Source of the DNA: Chloroflexota bacterium
GTDB taxonomy: Bacteria > Chloroflexota > Limnocylindria > Limnocylindrales > CSP1-4
Assembly (NCBI GenBank): GCA_017853275.1
Contig: JAFMJV010000021.1
Location: 1-43,292, forward strand
Length of the DNA: 43,292 nucleotides
Reading direction: 5' to 3'
The notes beneath the pieces are model-generated. The model saw only the letters and a program-made list of their open reading frames with translations, did no database searches and was not told the DNA's origin. Position numbers and translations under genes: made by a program. Positions 32,444 through 41,138 of the stretch are shown here, one piece after another. How positions within the stretch are numbered: the stretch's first letter is position 1; the number at the start of each line of letters is the position of its first letter.

Positions 32444-34210
32444 ATGTCCCAGGATCGCGAGCCGGCTTCCGGCCTTCTCGTCCGCGTCGCGACCCTCCTG
32501 CCCGGGCTCGGCGTCGCGCGCCGCTACCGGCGCTCCTGGCTGCGCCACGACCTCGCCGCCGGCCTCGCGCTCACCGGGATCCTCGTCCCGGCCGGGATGG
32601 CCTACGCGGAGGCCTCCGGCCTGCCCGCGATCGTCGGCCTCTACGCCACGATCGTCCCCCTTCTCGCCTACGCGCTCGTGGGGCCGTCACGGCTCCTCAT
32701 GCTCGGCCCCGATTCCTCGCTCGTCCCGCTCGTCCTCGTGGCGCTCGCCCCGTTCGCGGCGCTCTCGCCGGAGGCGGTCCTCCCCGCGGCGGCGCTCCTC
32801 GCCCTCCTCGTGGGGGTCCTCATCGCGGGCGCAGGGGCAGCCCGGCTCGGCTTCCTCGCTGACCTGCTCTCGACGCCCGCCCGGATCGGCTTCCTCGCCG
32901 GGATCGCGCTCATCATCCTCGCCAGCCAGCTCCCCCGGCTCCTCGGCTTCTCCGTCAGCGGCGATGGTCCGGTGGACCGGATCGGGCAGCTCCTCGCGGG
33001 GATCGCGGAGGGGCGGACCGACCCGGCCTCGCTCGCCGTCGGGCTTCTCAGCCTCGCCGTCATCCTCGGGGTCCGCCTCCTCCGCCCGTCCCTTCCCGGG
33101 GTCCTCATCGCGGTCGCCGGCGCGACGCTCCTCTCCGCGCTCCTCGACCTCGCGGGCCGGACGGGGATCGCCGTCGTGGGGCCGCTCCCCCAGGGGCTCC
33201 CCGCCTTCGCGCCTCCGGCGATCACGCCCGGCGAGATCGCGAGCCTCCTCCCCGCCGCGGTGGGGATCGCGCTCGTCACCGCCGCGGACACCGTCCTCCT
33301 CTCGCGCACCTTCGGCGCGCGCCACCGCGAGCCCGCGGACCCGAACCGCGAGCTCGTCGCGCTCGGCGTCGCGAACGTCGCGACCGGCCTCTTCGGTGGC
33401 TACCCGGTGAGCAGCAGCGCCTCGCGCACGGCGGTCGCCGAATCGGCCGGGATCCGCTCCCAGCTCGCGGGCGTCATCGGGGCGCTCGCGATCGTCCTCC
33501 TCATCACGCTCGCCCCCGGTCTCCTCGCGGCGCTCCCCGTCCCCACGCTCGCCGCGGTCGTCATCGCCGCCGCGATCACGATCGCGGACCCGGGGGCCTT
33601 CCTCCGACTCTGGCGCGTGCGGCCCGGCGAGCTCGCCCTCGCGGTCGCCGCCTTCCTCGGCGTCATCCTCCTCGGCGTCATCGAGGGGATCTTCCTCGCC
33701 GTCGTCCTCTCGCTCCTCGCCTTCCTCCGCCGCGCCTGGTGGCCGCACGACGCGATCCTCGGCCGCGCCACCGGGGTGAAGGGCTACCACGACCTCCACT
33801 TCTACCCGGATGCGAAGCGGATCCCCGGGCTCGTCCTCTATCGCTTCGATGCCCCGCTCCTCTTCTTCAACGCGGAATCGTTCCGGGAGCGGGTCCTCTC
33901 CCAGGTGCGCCGGACGGAGCCCGCGGCACGCTGGGTCGTCATCGCCGCCGAGCCGATCACGGATATCGACACGACCGCCGCCGAGTCGCTCGAGGAGCTG
34001 ATCCGCGAGCTCGACGGGCTCGGGGTGACGCTCGCCTTCGCGGAGCTGAAGGACCCCGTGAAGGGGCGCCTGCGCGCCTACGGGACGATGGAGCGGATCG
34101 GGGAGGAGCGCTGCTTCCCCACCGTGGGGACCGCGGTGGATGCCTACCTTGCCGCCACCGGGGAGACGTGGGTCGACTGGGAGGATGCCGCCCGGACGGG
34201 CGCTTCCTAG
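32444..34210 (+). CDS. SulP-family anion transporter with STAS domain
   Basis: 588 residues. The membrane domain (about 25-430) contains the SulP signature GLALTGILVPAGMAYAEASGLPAIVGLYATIVPLLAYA and about 11-14 helices. A C-terminal cytoplasmic STAS domain (about 455-565) includes ITDIDTTAAESLEEL. Family members carry sulfate, bicarbonate or other anions, usually with Na+ or H+; the substrate here is open. GGGGAGGGG directly precedes the ATG. No sulfate-assimilation or carbonic anhydrase genes are adjacent. Confidence 0.95.
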   Translation: MSQDREPASGLLVRVATLLPGLGVARRYRRSWLRHDLAAGLALTGILVPAGMAYAEASGLPAIVGLYATIVPLLAYALVGPSRLLMLGPDSSLVPLVLVALAPFAALSPEAVLPAAALLALLVGVLIAGAGAARLGFLADLLSTPARIGFLAGIALIILASQLPRLLGFSVSGDGPVDRIGQLLAGIAEGRTDPASLAVGLLSLAVILGVRLLRPSLPGVLIAVAGATLLSALLDLAGRTGIAVVGPLPQGLPAFAPPAITPGEIASLLPAAVGIALVTAADTVLLSRTFGARHREPADPNRELVALGVANVATGLFGGYPVSSSASRTAVAESAGIRSQLAGVIGALAIVLLITLAPGLLAALPVPTLAAVVIAAAITIADPGAFLRLWRVRPGELALAVAAFLGVILLGVIEGIFLAVVLSLLAFLRRAWWPHDAILGRATGVKGYHDLHFYPDAKRIPGLVLYRFDAPLLFFNAESFRERVLSQVRRTEPAARWVVIAAEPITDIDTTAAESLEELIRELDGLGVTLAFAELKDPVKGRLRAYGTMERIGEERCFPTVGTAVDAYLAATGETWVDWEDAARTGAS

Positions 34211-34268
34211 GGGACCCGGCCGGGCCGCCGGCAATCCGCACGTGTGCCTGCGGGCGAAGAGAGGAGGC

Positions 34269-34285
34269 GCGGGGTCTGGCCCCGC
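34269..34285 (+). terminator. Small hairpin after the SulP gene
   Basis: GCGGGG (34269-34274) pairs with CCCCGC (34280-34285) around tctgg, followed by ccttcccc. It is weak. Confidence 0.35.
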
Positions 34286-34316
34286 CCTTCCCCAGAAGCA
34301 CGCGAGGCTGACCCGA

Positions 34317-34724
34317 ATGACCGCGATCGACTACGTGGATGGCTCCTCCGGCTACCAGCCCGGGGCCTGCAACCTGGGCAGTGCCGAGATCGCCCAGCGC
34401 CGCCGCGTGGGGATCCTCGGGATCGCCGCGAGCGTCGTCCTCGCCGCCGTCCTTCTCGCCATCGGTGCCGACCCGTTCGTCCGGCTCCTCCTCTTCGTCC
34501 CGCTCGCGGGCGGCTTCGTGGGGATCGTCCAGGCCCGGGAGCGCTTCTGCATGGGCTATGCGCTCGCCGGGATGTACAACGTGACGGACCGGATGGGGAC
34601 CCCGAGCCGCGTCGAGAGCGCGGCGGCGCGGCGCGCGGATCTCCGGCACGCGGTCGTCGTGCTCCTGAAGGCGACGATCCCGGCCGCCCTGATCACGCTC
34701 GTCTTCTTCCTCCTCCCCGTCTGA
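34317..34724 (+). CDS. Conserved membrane protein, unknown function
   Basis: 135 residues. An N-terminal motif CNLGSAEIAQRRRVG precedes two adjacent helices (about 32-72), then CMGYALAGMYNV, a cytoplasmic Arg/Ala-rich segment, and a C-terminal helix. The CN(I/L)G-AEI-RRRR head is shared by a small membrane-protein family in Actinobacteria/Chloroflexota (from memory), without known function. No strong ribosome site lies before ATG 34317. Confidence 0.8.
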   Translation: MTAIDYVDGSSGYQPGACNLGSAEIAQRRRVGILGIAASVVLAAVLLAIGADPFVRLLLFVPLAGGFVGIVQARERFCMGYALAGMYNVTDRMGTPSRVESAAARRADLRHAVVVLLKATIPAALITLVFFLLPV

Positions 34725-34725
34725 C

Positions 34726-34742
34726 GCCGGGGCCCGCCCGGC
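34726..34742 (+). terminator. Hairpin after the small membrane protein gene
   Basis: GCCGGG (34726-34731) pairs with CCCGGC (34737-34742) around gcccg, right after the stop. Confidence 0.45.
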
Positions 34743-34776
34743 AGGGACGGCCCGCTTCCGCCACCATCCCCGGCGC

Positions 34777-37677
34777 ATGACCGCGACCCTCTCCCCCGCC
34801 GACCCCGTCCGCGCGCTCGAATCGCTCCTGCGCGCCGATCTCGGCGAGCGGGTCAGCTCCGCGCCCGCGGAACGCGCGCTCTACACCTCGGACGCCTCGA
34901 ACTACCGGAAGGTCCCGCGCCTCGTCGCCCACCCGCGGAGCGCGGACGAGCTGGCGGCCGTCGTGGTGCGCGCTGCGGAGACCGGCGTCCCGATCACGAT
35001 GCGCGGGGCCGGCACGAGCATCGCCGGCAATGCCCTGGGGCCGGGGATCCTCGTGATCACGCGCGGGATGGACCGGATCCTCGCGATCGACCCGGAGGCG
35101 CGGCGCGCCACGGTGGAGCCCGGGGTCGTGCTCGGGGAGCTGAACCGGCGCCTCGCGCCGCACGGGCTCCGGGTCGGCCCGGATCCCTCCACCCATGCGC
35201 GCTGCACGATCGGCGGGATGGTGGGGAACAACGCCTGTGGCGCCCACTCCGTGGCGTGGGGGACCACCGCACAGAGCACGCTCGCCCTCGATGTCATCCG
35301 GGCGAACGGCGACCGGATGCGGCTCGTCTCCCCGGCCGCCGGCGTGGACGGCCCGCCGATCCTCCCGGACGCCGCGTGGCCTGCGCCCCCCGCCGCGCTC
35401 GTGGCCGCCCTCCATGGGATCGTGGACCCGGACGCGGAGCGGATCCGGGCGCACCTCCCGGACTGGCCGCGGCGGGTGAGCGGCTATGCCCTGGACCGCC
35501 TCCTCCCGGAGCATGGGGCGGATCTCGCGCGTGCCTTCGTGGGCACGGAGGGGACGTGGGGGGTCGTCGCGTCGGCCACGCTCGCCCTCGTCCGGCCGCC
35601 CGCCGTGCGCGTCCTCCTCGTCCTCGGCTTCCCGGACGACCTCGTGGGCGCGGAGAGCGTCCCGGCGCTCCTCGCGGAGGCCCCCTTCACGATCGAATCG
35701 ATGTCCACGGAGCTCCTCGCCCTCTCCGGCGTGGACCTCGCCGGCTCCGGCCTCCCGGACGGTGGCGCCTGGCTCATGGTGGAGGCGGGGGGCGAGAGCG
35801 CAGCGGCCGCCCGGGACCACGCACAGCGGCTCGCCGCGGCCGTGGGGCGGCGCCTGGACGAGGCCGGTGTCCGGCTCCTGGAGGAGCCGCGCGCCCAGGC
35901 CGCGCTGTGGCGGATCCGGGAGGACGGCGCGGGCTACGCAGCACGCCTTCCGGACGGCGGCCCGGCATGGCCCGGCTTCGAGGATTCCGCGGTCCCGCCC
36001 GCGCGCCTCGCGGGCTACCTGCGCGAGCTCCGTGCCCTCCTCCGCGACCACGGCCTCGAGGGGATCACCTACGGGCACTACGGGGAGGGCTGCATCCACC
36101 TCCGGGTCGGCTTCGGGCTCGACCGTGCCGGCGGTCCGGAGCGCTACGAGCGCTTCCTCCACGCCGCGGCCGCGCTCGTGGGGCGCCACGGAGGCTCGAT
36201 CTCCGGCGAGCATGGCGACGGCCTCTCCCGCTCCGCGCTCCTCCCCGCGATCTACCCGCCGGAGATCCTCCGCCTCTTCGAGCGGGCGAAGGAAGCGTGG
36301 GACCCGGCCGGCGTCCTCAACCCCGGGATCATCGTCCGGCCGCCCGGCGTCACCGCCGATCTCCGCGCCAGCCGGGCGCTCGCCCTCGCCACGCCGCCTG
36401 CCCTTGCCTACACGCACGATGGGGGATCGCTCCGCGCCGGGGTGGAGCGCTGCATCGGCGTGGGCCGCTGCGTCTCCACCCAGGGCCAGGCGCTCATGTG
36501 CCCCTCCTTCCGCGCCACCGGCGACGAGCGCCACTCCACGCGCGGCCGTGCACGTCTCCTCCAGGAGCTCCTCACCGGGGAGCTCGCCCCGGACGGCTGG
36601 CGCTCCGAGGAGGTCCGCGAGGCGCTCGATCTCTGCCTCGCCTGCAAGGGCTGCCTCTCCGACTGCCCGACGAAGGTGGATATGGCCTCCTACAAGTCGG
36701 AGTTCCTCCACCACCACTACCGCGGCCGCCTCCGGCCGCGCGCCCACTACTCCCTCGGCTGGCTCCCCACCCTCCTCCGGGTCGGCGAGCGGATGCCGCG
36801 CCTCGTCAACCTCGTCACGGGGAGCCGCCTCACCCGCCGGCCCTTCGCCTTCCTCGCGGGGATCGAGCCGGACCGGGGGATCCCCCCGCTCGCGCGGATC
36901 ACCTTCCGCCGTGCCCACCGGAAGCGGTCAGCGGCCCCCCCGGCCGCCGGCGCCCCGCACGGACGCGTCGTCCTCTGGCCGGACACCTTCACCGATCACC
37001 TCTCCCCGGAGGTGGGCCACGCCGGCGTGCGCGTCCTGGAGGCCGCGGGCTACGCCGTGGCCGTCCCCGCGGGCGCCGTCTGCTGCGGTCTCACCTGGAT
37101 GACGACCGGCCAGCTCGATACCGCCCGCCGGGTCCTCCGGCGTACGCTCGCCGCGCCCGAGCTCGCGGGGGACGAGCCGGTCGTCGTCCTCGAGCCGAGC
37201 TGTGCGGCGATGCTGAAGACCGACCTCCCCGAGCTCCTCCCGGACGATCCCCGCGCGGCATCCGTGGCGGCGCGCGTCCGGACCCTCGCGGAGCTCCTCG
37301 ATGCGGTCGGCTTCGTGGCCGACCCGGAGGCCCCGGCGGAGGCGCCCGCGCTCTCCCAGCCGCACTGCCACCACCAGGCGGTCCTCGGGCTGGACGCGGA
37401 CCGGCGCGTCCGGGAGCGGAACGGGATCCCCGTGGGGACGGAGCTCGTGGGCTGCTGCGGTCTCGCGGGGAGCTTCGGTGCCGAGCGCGGCCACGGGGAG
37501 GTCGCCCGGAAGGTGGCCGATCTCGCGCTCGCCCCGGCGCTCGCGGAGGCGGACGCGAGCACACCGATCCTCGCGGATGGCTTCAGCTGCCGCACCCAGA
37601 TCGCCTCGCTCTCCGGGCGGCGTGCCCGCCACCTCGCGGAGGTCCTCGCCGAGCGGCTCCCGGACGCGCCGCGCTAG
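34777..37677 (+). CDS. Fused FAD-linked oxidase / Fe-S oxidoreductase (D-lactate/glycolate dehydrogenase type)
   Basis: 966 residues in one chain: FAD-binding type 4 domain (about 45-230; RGAGTSIAGNALGPGILV, GGMVGNNACGAHS), FAD-oxidase C-terminal domain (about 270-525; HYGEGCIHLR, SGEHGDGLSRS), and a 4Fe-4S module (first site CIGVGRC plus MCPSF, second CLACKGCLSDCP). Two CCG half-domains follow (GAVCCGL, EPSCAAM, QPHCHH, GCCGLAGSFG). In many bacteria these are separate GlcD and GlcF/GlpC-like subunits. It likely oxidises a 2-hydroxy acid and passes electrons to the quinone pool. It stands alone and ends on a CTAG shared with the convergent cupin gene. Confidence 0.94.
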   Translation: MTATLSPADPVRALESLLRADLGERVSSAPAERALYTSDASNYRKVPRLVAHPRSADELAAVVVRAAETGVPITMRGAGTSIAGNALGPGILVITRGMDRILAIDPEARRATVEPGVVLGELNRRLAPHGLRVGPDPSTHARCTIGGMVGNNACGAHSVAWGTTAQSTLALDVIRANGDRMRLVSPAAGVDGPPILPDAAWPAPPAALVAALHGIVDPDAERIRAHLPDWPRRVSGYALDRLLPEHGADLARAFVGTEGTWGVVASATLALVRPPAVRVLLVLGFPDDLVGAESVPALLAEAPFTIESMSTELLALSGVDLAGSGLPDGGAWLMVEAGGESAAAARDHAQRLAAAVGRRLDEAGVRLLEEPRAQAALWRIREDGAGYAARLPDGGPAWPGFEDSAVPPARLAGYLRELRALLRDHGLEGITYGHYGEGCIHLRVGFGLDRAGGPERYERFLHAAAALVGRHGGSISGEHGDGLSRSALLPAIYPPEILRLFERAKEAWDPAGVLNPGIIVRPPGVTADLRASRALALATPPALAYTHDGGSLRAGVERCIGVGRCVSTQGQALMCPSFRATGDERHSTRGRARLLQELLTGELAPDGWRSEEVREALDLCLACKGCLSDCPTKVDMASYKSEFLHHHYRGRLRPRAHYSLGWLPTLLRVGERMPRLVNLVTGSRLTRRPFAFLAGIEPDRGIPPLARITFRRAHRKRSAAPPAAGAPHGRVVLWPDTFTDHLSPEVGHAGVRVLEAAGYAVAVPAGAVCCGLTWMTTGQLDTARRVLRRTLAAPELAGDEPVVVLEPSCAAMLKTDLPELLPDDPRAASVAARVRTLAELLDAVGFVADPEAPAEAPALSQPHCHHQAVLGLDADRRVRERNGIPVGTELVGCCGLAGSFGAERGHGEVARKVADLALAPALAEADASTPILADGFSCRTQIASLSGRRARHLAEVLAERLPDAPR

Positions 37678-38309
37678 CCCTCCGGCAGCGGGTCGTCCGT
37701 GAGGAAGCGGCCCCCGTCCCCCGGCCGGAGGATCCGGCAGGTCCCCCGCGCGAGGTCCCACTCCCGCCGGGTCACCGCGGCCGGCTCGTCGCCGTTGATG
37801 ACGAGGAGCCAGGCCGGGTCGCCGTTCCCTTCCAGGTGCCCGTGGTCGTGGATGTCGTCCGGGTCCATGAGGGTGAGCGCCGCGTGGGCGCCGAGCGCGT
37901 CCCGGGCGACCTCCGCCACGCGCGCATCCGTCCCCGGGCCGTCCGCGCGGTAGCGGCGATGCGTCTCCACCCCGGCGATCGGCGCCATCACGACCCACGA
38001 TCCGTGGTCATGGACCGGGCTCATCATCCCGCGCGGCCGGCGCACCACCTGGAGGCGCGGACCGCGGGTGGGGATGTGGAGGCGGATCCGGGCGATCCCG
38101 TGCGCATCCGCCACGAGCCGCGGCGCGAGGTAGTCGTGGTCCTGGGAGAAGGCGATGAGCGCCCGGCCGATCCGTGCCAGGTCCGGGGCCGCCGGATCGT
38201 CCGCGGCCGCGATCTCGGCGAAGAGCGCCCGGAGCGGCGCGTCCAGGGCGGGGAGCGCCGCCCACGGGTCCGGGCGGCCGGGGCGGAGCGGCGGGCGGGC
38301 CGCGGTCAT
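37674..38309 (-). CDS. Cysteine-dioxygenase-like cupin protein
   Basis: 211 residues. The metal-binding cupin motif is SPVHDHGSWVVMAPIAGVETH (H100, H102, E115), with a second-strand DIHDHGH. This is the pattern of the COG5553-type CDO-related cupins, which bind iron; the substrate (a thiol or carboxylic acid) is not known. ATG 38309 overlaps the VOC gene stop by 4 bp, and its own stop shares CTAG with the FAD/Fe-S gene. It is the last gene of a three-gene operon with a zinc dehydrogenase and a VOC protein. Confidence 0.85.
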   Translation of the reverse strand: MTAARPPLRPGRPDPWAALPALDAPLRALFAEIAAADDPAAPDLARIGRALIAFSQDHDYLAPRLVADAHGIARIRLHIPTRGPRLQVVRRPRGMMSPVHDHGSWVVMAPIAGVETHRRYRADGPGTDARVAEVARDALGAHAALTLMDPDDIHDHGHLEGNGDPAWLLVINGDEPAAVTRREWDLARGTCRILRPGDGGRFLTDDPLPEG

Positions 38310-38788
38310 CGGGGTGCCGCCGGCGTCGCGGGACGCTCGAGGAGCTCGACCCAGTACCCATCGGGGTCCGCCACGTAGACGATCCTCCCGCCCGCGTTCG
38401 CGCCCGCGGTGATCGGCACCACGCGCTCCGAGCGCGACCGGTAGCCCATCGCGATGAGCCGGGCGTGGATCGCCTCCGCGTCCTCCACCTGGAGGCAGAG
38501 GTGGCCGTTCCCCGGATCGGACGGCCGGGCCGCGGCCGGGAACCGCTCCGCGTCCAGGTACTCGAGGAGCTCCACGATCGCGCCGCCCTCCGTCCCCGGC
38601 ACGCGGAGGAGGACGTAGCGGAGGGCGCGGAAGGGGACCGCGAGCGTCTCGTGGAGGTAGGGGGCGTCCCGCTCCGCGTCCAGCGTCACCTCCAGGCCGA
38701 GCCCGTCCCGGTAGAAGCGGAGCGAGGCGTCCATCGCGCCCACCGTGATCCCGGCGTGATGGACGCCGAGGACCCGCCCGCCGCTCAT
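38306..38788 (-). CDS. VOC/glyoxalase-family metalloprotein
   Basis: 160 residues with two beta-alpha-beta-beta-beta modules. Candidate metal ligands are H11 (VHHAGITV), E of GAIVELLEY, H of NGHLCLQV and E of YWVELLER, all at expected places for glyoxalase I, dioxygenase or epimerase folds. The reaction cannot be told from sequence. The ATG overlaps the upstream dehydrogenase stop, and its stop overlaps the cupin gene. Confidence 0.88.
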   Translation of the reverse strand: MSGGRVLGVHHAGITVGAMDASLRFYRDGLGLEVTLDAERDAPYLHETLAVPFRALRYVLLRVPGTEGGAIVELLEYLDAERFPAAARPSDPGNGHLCLQVEDAEAIHARLIAMGYRSRSERVVPITAGANAGGRIVYVADPDGYWVELLERPATPAAPR

Positions 38789-39879
38789 GCCCGGACCGCC
38801 GGCGAGACGAGGACCTTGACGCCCGGCAGGTCGGAGCGGCCCACCGACGCGAAGCCGTCCTCCACCGCCCGCTCGAGCGGGAGGCGGAGCGCCACCACAT
38901 CGTCCGCCCCGAGCGCGCCGCGCTCGAGGAGCCGGACCGCGGCCGCGAAGTCCTCGTCCCAGACATGGGACATGACGCCGATCATCTCCAGCTCCCGGAC
39001 CGCGAGATCGAGCGTGTCGATCTCCGAGGGCCGTGCCGAGATCCCCACGACCGCGCAGCGCCCGCCGCGCCGCGCGAGCGCGAGGGCGGTGGCTGCAGAC
39101 CCGGGGACGCCTGCCGATTCCACGACGAGATCGGCGCCCCGGCCCTCCGTGACGTCCCGGACCTGCTCAAGGGCATCCGGTGCACCGGGATCGAGGACGA
39201 GGTCCGCGCCGAGCCGCGCGGCGAGCTCCCGCCGGGCACCGTTCGGGTCGAGGACGATCGTCCGTCCCGCGCCGGCCGCCCGTGCTGCCGCCAGCGATGC
39301 GATCCCGATCATCCCCGCGCCCACGATCGCGACCGATTCGCCGAGCCGGAGCCGGCCGCGCCGGAGCGCGCGGACCCCCACGGAGAGCGGCTCCGCGAGC
39401 GCGGCGCTCGCCGGGTCGGTCCCCGCGCTCACGACGACGCACTGGAAGGCCTCCGCGATCACCTCCTCGGCGAGCCCGCCATCGCGGGAGAAGCCGAGCG
39501 CCCCGTAGGCGGGGCAGAGGACGATCTCGTGGCGCAGGCACCACCAGCAGGTGCCGCAGAAGAGGTTCGGGTCGATCGCCACGAGGTCGCCCACGCGCAG
39601 CCCGTCCACGTCCGGCCCGATCTCGAGCACGTGGCCCGCGATCTCGTGGCCCAGGGTGATCGGTGCGATCGCGCTGGTCAGCGGGTGGGGCGCGTTCCCC
39701 GGGATGAAGAGCGGTCCGTGCCGCCACTCCTCCCGGTCCGTGCCGCAGATCCCCGTCCAGGCCACGGCGATCCGGACCTGGCCCGGACCGGGCGCGGCGG
39801 GCCGGGCGACCCGGTCCACGCGGACATCATCCCTGCCGTGCCAGCGGACGGCGCGCATCGTGGAGGAGGAGTCGCTCAT
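38785..39879 (-). CDS. Zinc-dependent medium-chain alcohol/polyol dehydrogenase
   Basis: 364 residues. Catalytic-zinc Cys is in WTGICGTDREEW and the His/Glu pair in LGHEIAG. The structural-zinc Cys cluster is CGTCWWCLRHEIVLC and the NAD(P) fold is VGAGMIGIASLAAARAAG. It resembles sorbitol, butanediol and L-threonine 3-dehydrogenases; threonine would fit with the distant kbl gene, but operon partners do not support any one substrate. ATG 39879 is chosen because TTGACA-N18-GACCCT lies just upstream with a 6-nt gap to the ATG. ATG 39858 is an alternative. Confidence 0.92.
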   Translation of the reverse strand: MSDSSSTMRAVRWHGRDDVRVDRVARPAAPGPGQVRIAVAWTGICGTDREEWRHGPLFIPGNAPHPLTSAIAPITLGHEIAGHVLEIGPDVDGLRVGDLVAIDPNLFCGTCWWCLRHEIVLCPAYGALGFSRDGGLAEEVIAEAFQCVVVSAGTDPASAALAEPLSVGVRALRRGRLRLGESVAIVGAGMIGIASLAAARAAGAGRTIVLDPNGARRELAARLGADLVLDPGAPDALEQVRDVTEGRGADLVVESAGVPGSAATALALARRGGRCAVVGISARPSEIDTLDLAVRELEMIGVMSHVWDEDFAAAVRLLERGALGADDVVALRLPLERAVEDGFASVGRSDLPGVKVLVSPAVRA

Positions 39880-39885
39880 CGCCCG

Positions 39886-39915
39886 AGGGTCGCATCCGCG
39901 AGCGAGCGCTGTCAA
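39886..39915 (-). promoter_or_regulatory. Promoter TTGACA-N18-GACCCT of the dehydrogenase operon
   Basis: On the minus strand a perfect TTGACA (39915-39910) and GACCCT (39891-39886) are followed by cgggcg and ATG 39879. It is the best case of a full promoter butted against a start codon. Confidence 0.6.
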
Positions 39916-39937
39916 CGCGAGCCGCGCGCGGAGGCCC

Positions 39938-39943
39938 TACGCT
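39938..39943 (+). promoter_or_regulatory. -10 box TACGCT, leaderless start
   Basis: TACGCT is followed by 7 nt and ATG 39951. It is divergent from the dehydrogenase promoter, whose -35 is within 25 bp. Confidence 0.5.
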
Positions 39944-39950
39944 CCCCGCG

Positions 39951-41081
39951 ATGGATGAGCAGCGCCTCGCCGAGCTCCGCGCCGCATGGGTCACGGAACC
40001 CCCGCGCCACGATGCGCCGATCGTCCTCGCCGAGCCCGACCCCGGCTGGCCCGCGACCTACGACGCGCTCGCCGCGCGGATCCGTGGCGCGCTCGGGTCG
40101 CGCGCCCTCCTCCTCGAGCACGCCGGCTCCACGAGCATCCCGGGGCTCCCGGCGAAGCCGGTCATCGATGGCGTCCTCGTGGTGGCGGACCCGGGTGACG
40201 AGCCCGCATGGCTTCCGGACCTGGAGGCGGCCGGCTTCCGGCTCGCGATCCGCGAGCCCGGCTGGCACGAGCACCGGCTCGTGAAGGCGGCCGATATCGC
40301 GAGCAACATCCACGTCCTGCCCCCCGGCTGCATCGAGGTCCGCCGGATGCTCGCCTTCCGCGACCACCTCCGGCGGGATGCGGACGACCGCGCCCGCTAC
40401 CTCGCCCGGAAGCGCGAGCTGGCCGCCCGCACCTGGGACTACGTCCAGGGGTATGCCGATGCGAAGGGTGAGGTCGTGGAGGAGATCCTCGTCCGGGCGC
40501 TCGCCGCACCACCGGGGACCCGCCGGAGCGCGCGGCTCGCCTTCGATCCGATCGCCGACGCGGACGCGCCCGCGCTCCACGCGGCGCTCGACCACCCGGA
40601 CGTGGGCACCTGGATCGGCGGGCCGGACGTCACCACCGTCGCTGCGCTGCGCGAGCGGATCGCCTACCTTCAGGCCGGACCGCGGCCCGGCGGCTCCGAC
40701 CGGGCCTGGCTCAACCACGTCGTGCGCGCGGGCGGCACGGTGATCGGCCGGGCGGAAGCGACCCTCCACGATGGGTGGGCGGAGCTCGCCTGGGTCCTCG
40801 ACCCGCGTGCGTGGGGGCAGGGCTACGGCACGGAGGTCGCGACCTGGCTCGCGGGCCACCTCGCCGCCGAGCACGCGACGGGCGATCTGTGGGCCACGGT
40901 CGCGCCGGGGAACGTGCGCTCGGAGCGGCTTGCGGCACGGGCCGGGTTCCTCCCCGAGCTGCCGCCCTTCCGCCGCGACCCGGGCTCGTATGACGACGGC
41001 GACCTCGTCTTCTCGCTGCGCATCCCGATCGTCCCGTGTGCCTGCGGCGGTGTCGTCCCCACATCCGGCGAGGGCGGCTGA
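39951..41081 (+). CDS. GrpB-GNAT fusion protein
   Basis: 376 residues. Residues about 20-180 form a GrpB domain, a nucleotidyltransferase-like fold, with HAGSTSIPGLPAKPVID and NIHVLPPGCIEVRRMLAFRDHLR. Residues about 190-355 form a GNAT acetyltransferase domain: AELAWVLDPRAWGQGYGTEVATWLA with the acetyl-CoA P-loop, then VAPGNVRSERLAARAGF. The tail contains PCACGG. Both activities are unassigned. Each domain usually occurs alone; here they share one frame with a short linker. No ribosome site is seen; the start is probably leaderless. Confidence 0.9.
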   Translation: MDEQRLAELRAAWVTEPPRHDAPIVLAEPDPGWPATYDALAARIRGALGSRALLLEHAGSTSIPGLPAKPVIDGVLVVADPGDEPAWLPDLEAAGFRLAIREPGWHEHRLVKAADIASNIHVLPPGCIEVRRMLAFRDHLRRDADDRARYLARKRELAARTWDYVQGYADAKGEVVEEILVRALAAPPGTRRSARLAFDPIADADAPALHAALDHPDVGTWIGGPDVTTVAALRERIAYLQAGPRPGGSDRAWLNHVVRAGGTVIGRAEATLHDGWAELAWVLDPRAWGQGYGTEVATWLAGHLAAEHATGDLWATVAPGNVRSERLAARAGFLPELPPFRRDPGSYDDGDLVFSLRIPIVPCACGGVVPTSGEGG

Positions 41082-41126
41082 CCGCGTCCCGGACGGCGCA
41101 GGCACTCCCGCGCCCCCGCTGCGTGG

Positions 41127-41132
41127 CACCAT
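41127..41132 (+). promoter_or_regulatory. -10-like box CACCAT before the Gfo/Idh/MocA gene
   Basis: CACCAT is followed by 6 nt and ATG 41139; no ribosome site is present. Confidence 0.4.
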
Positions 41133-41138
41133 CCGGGG

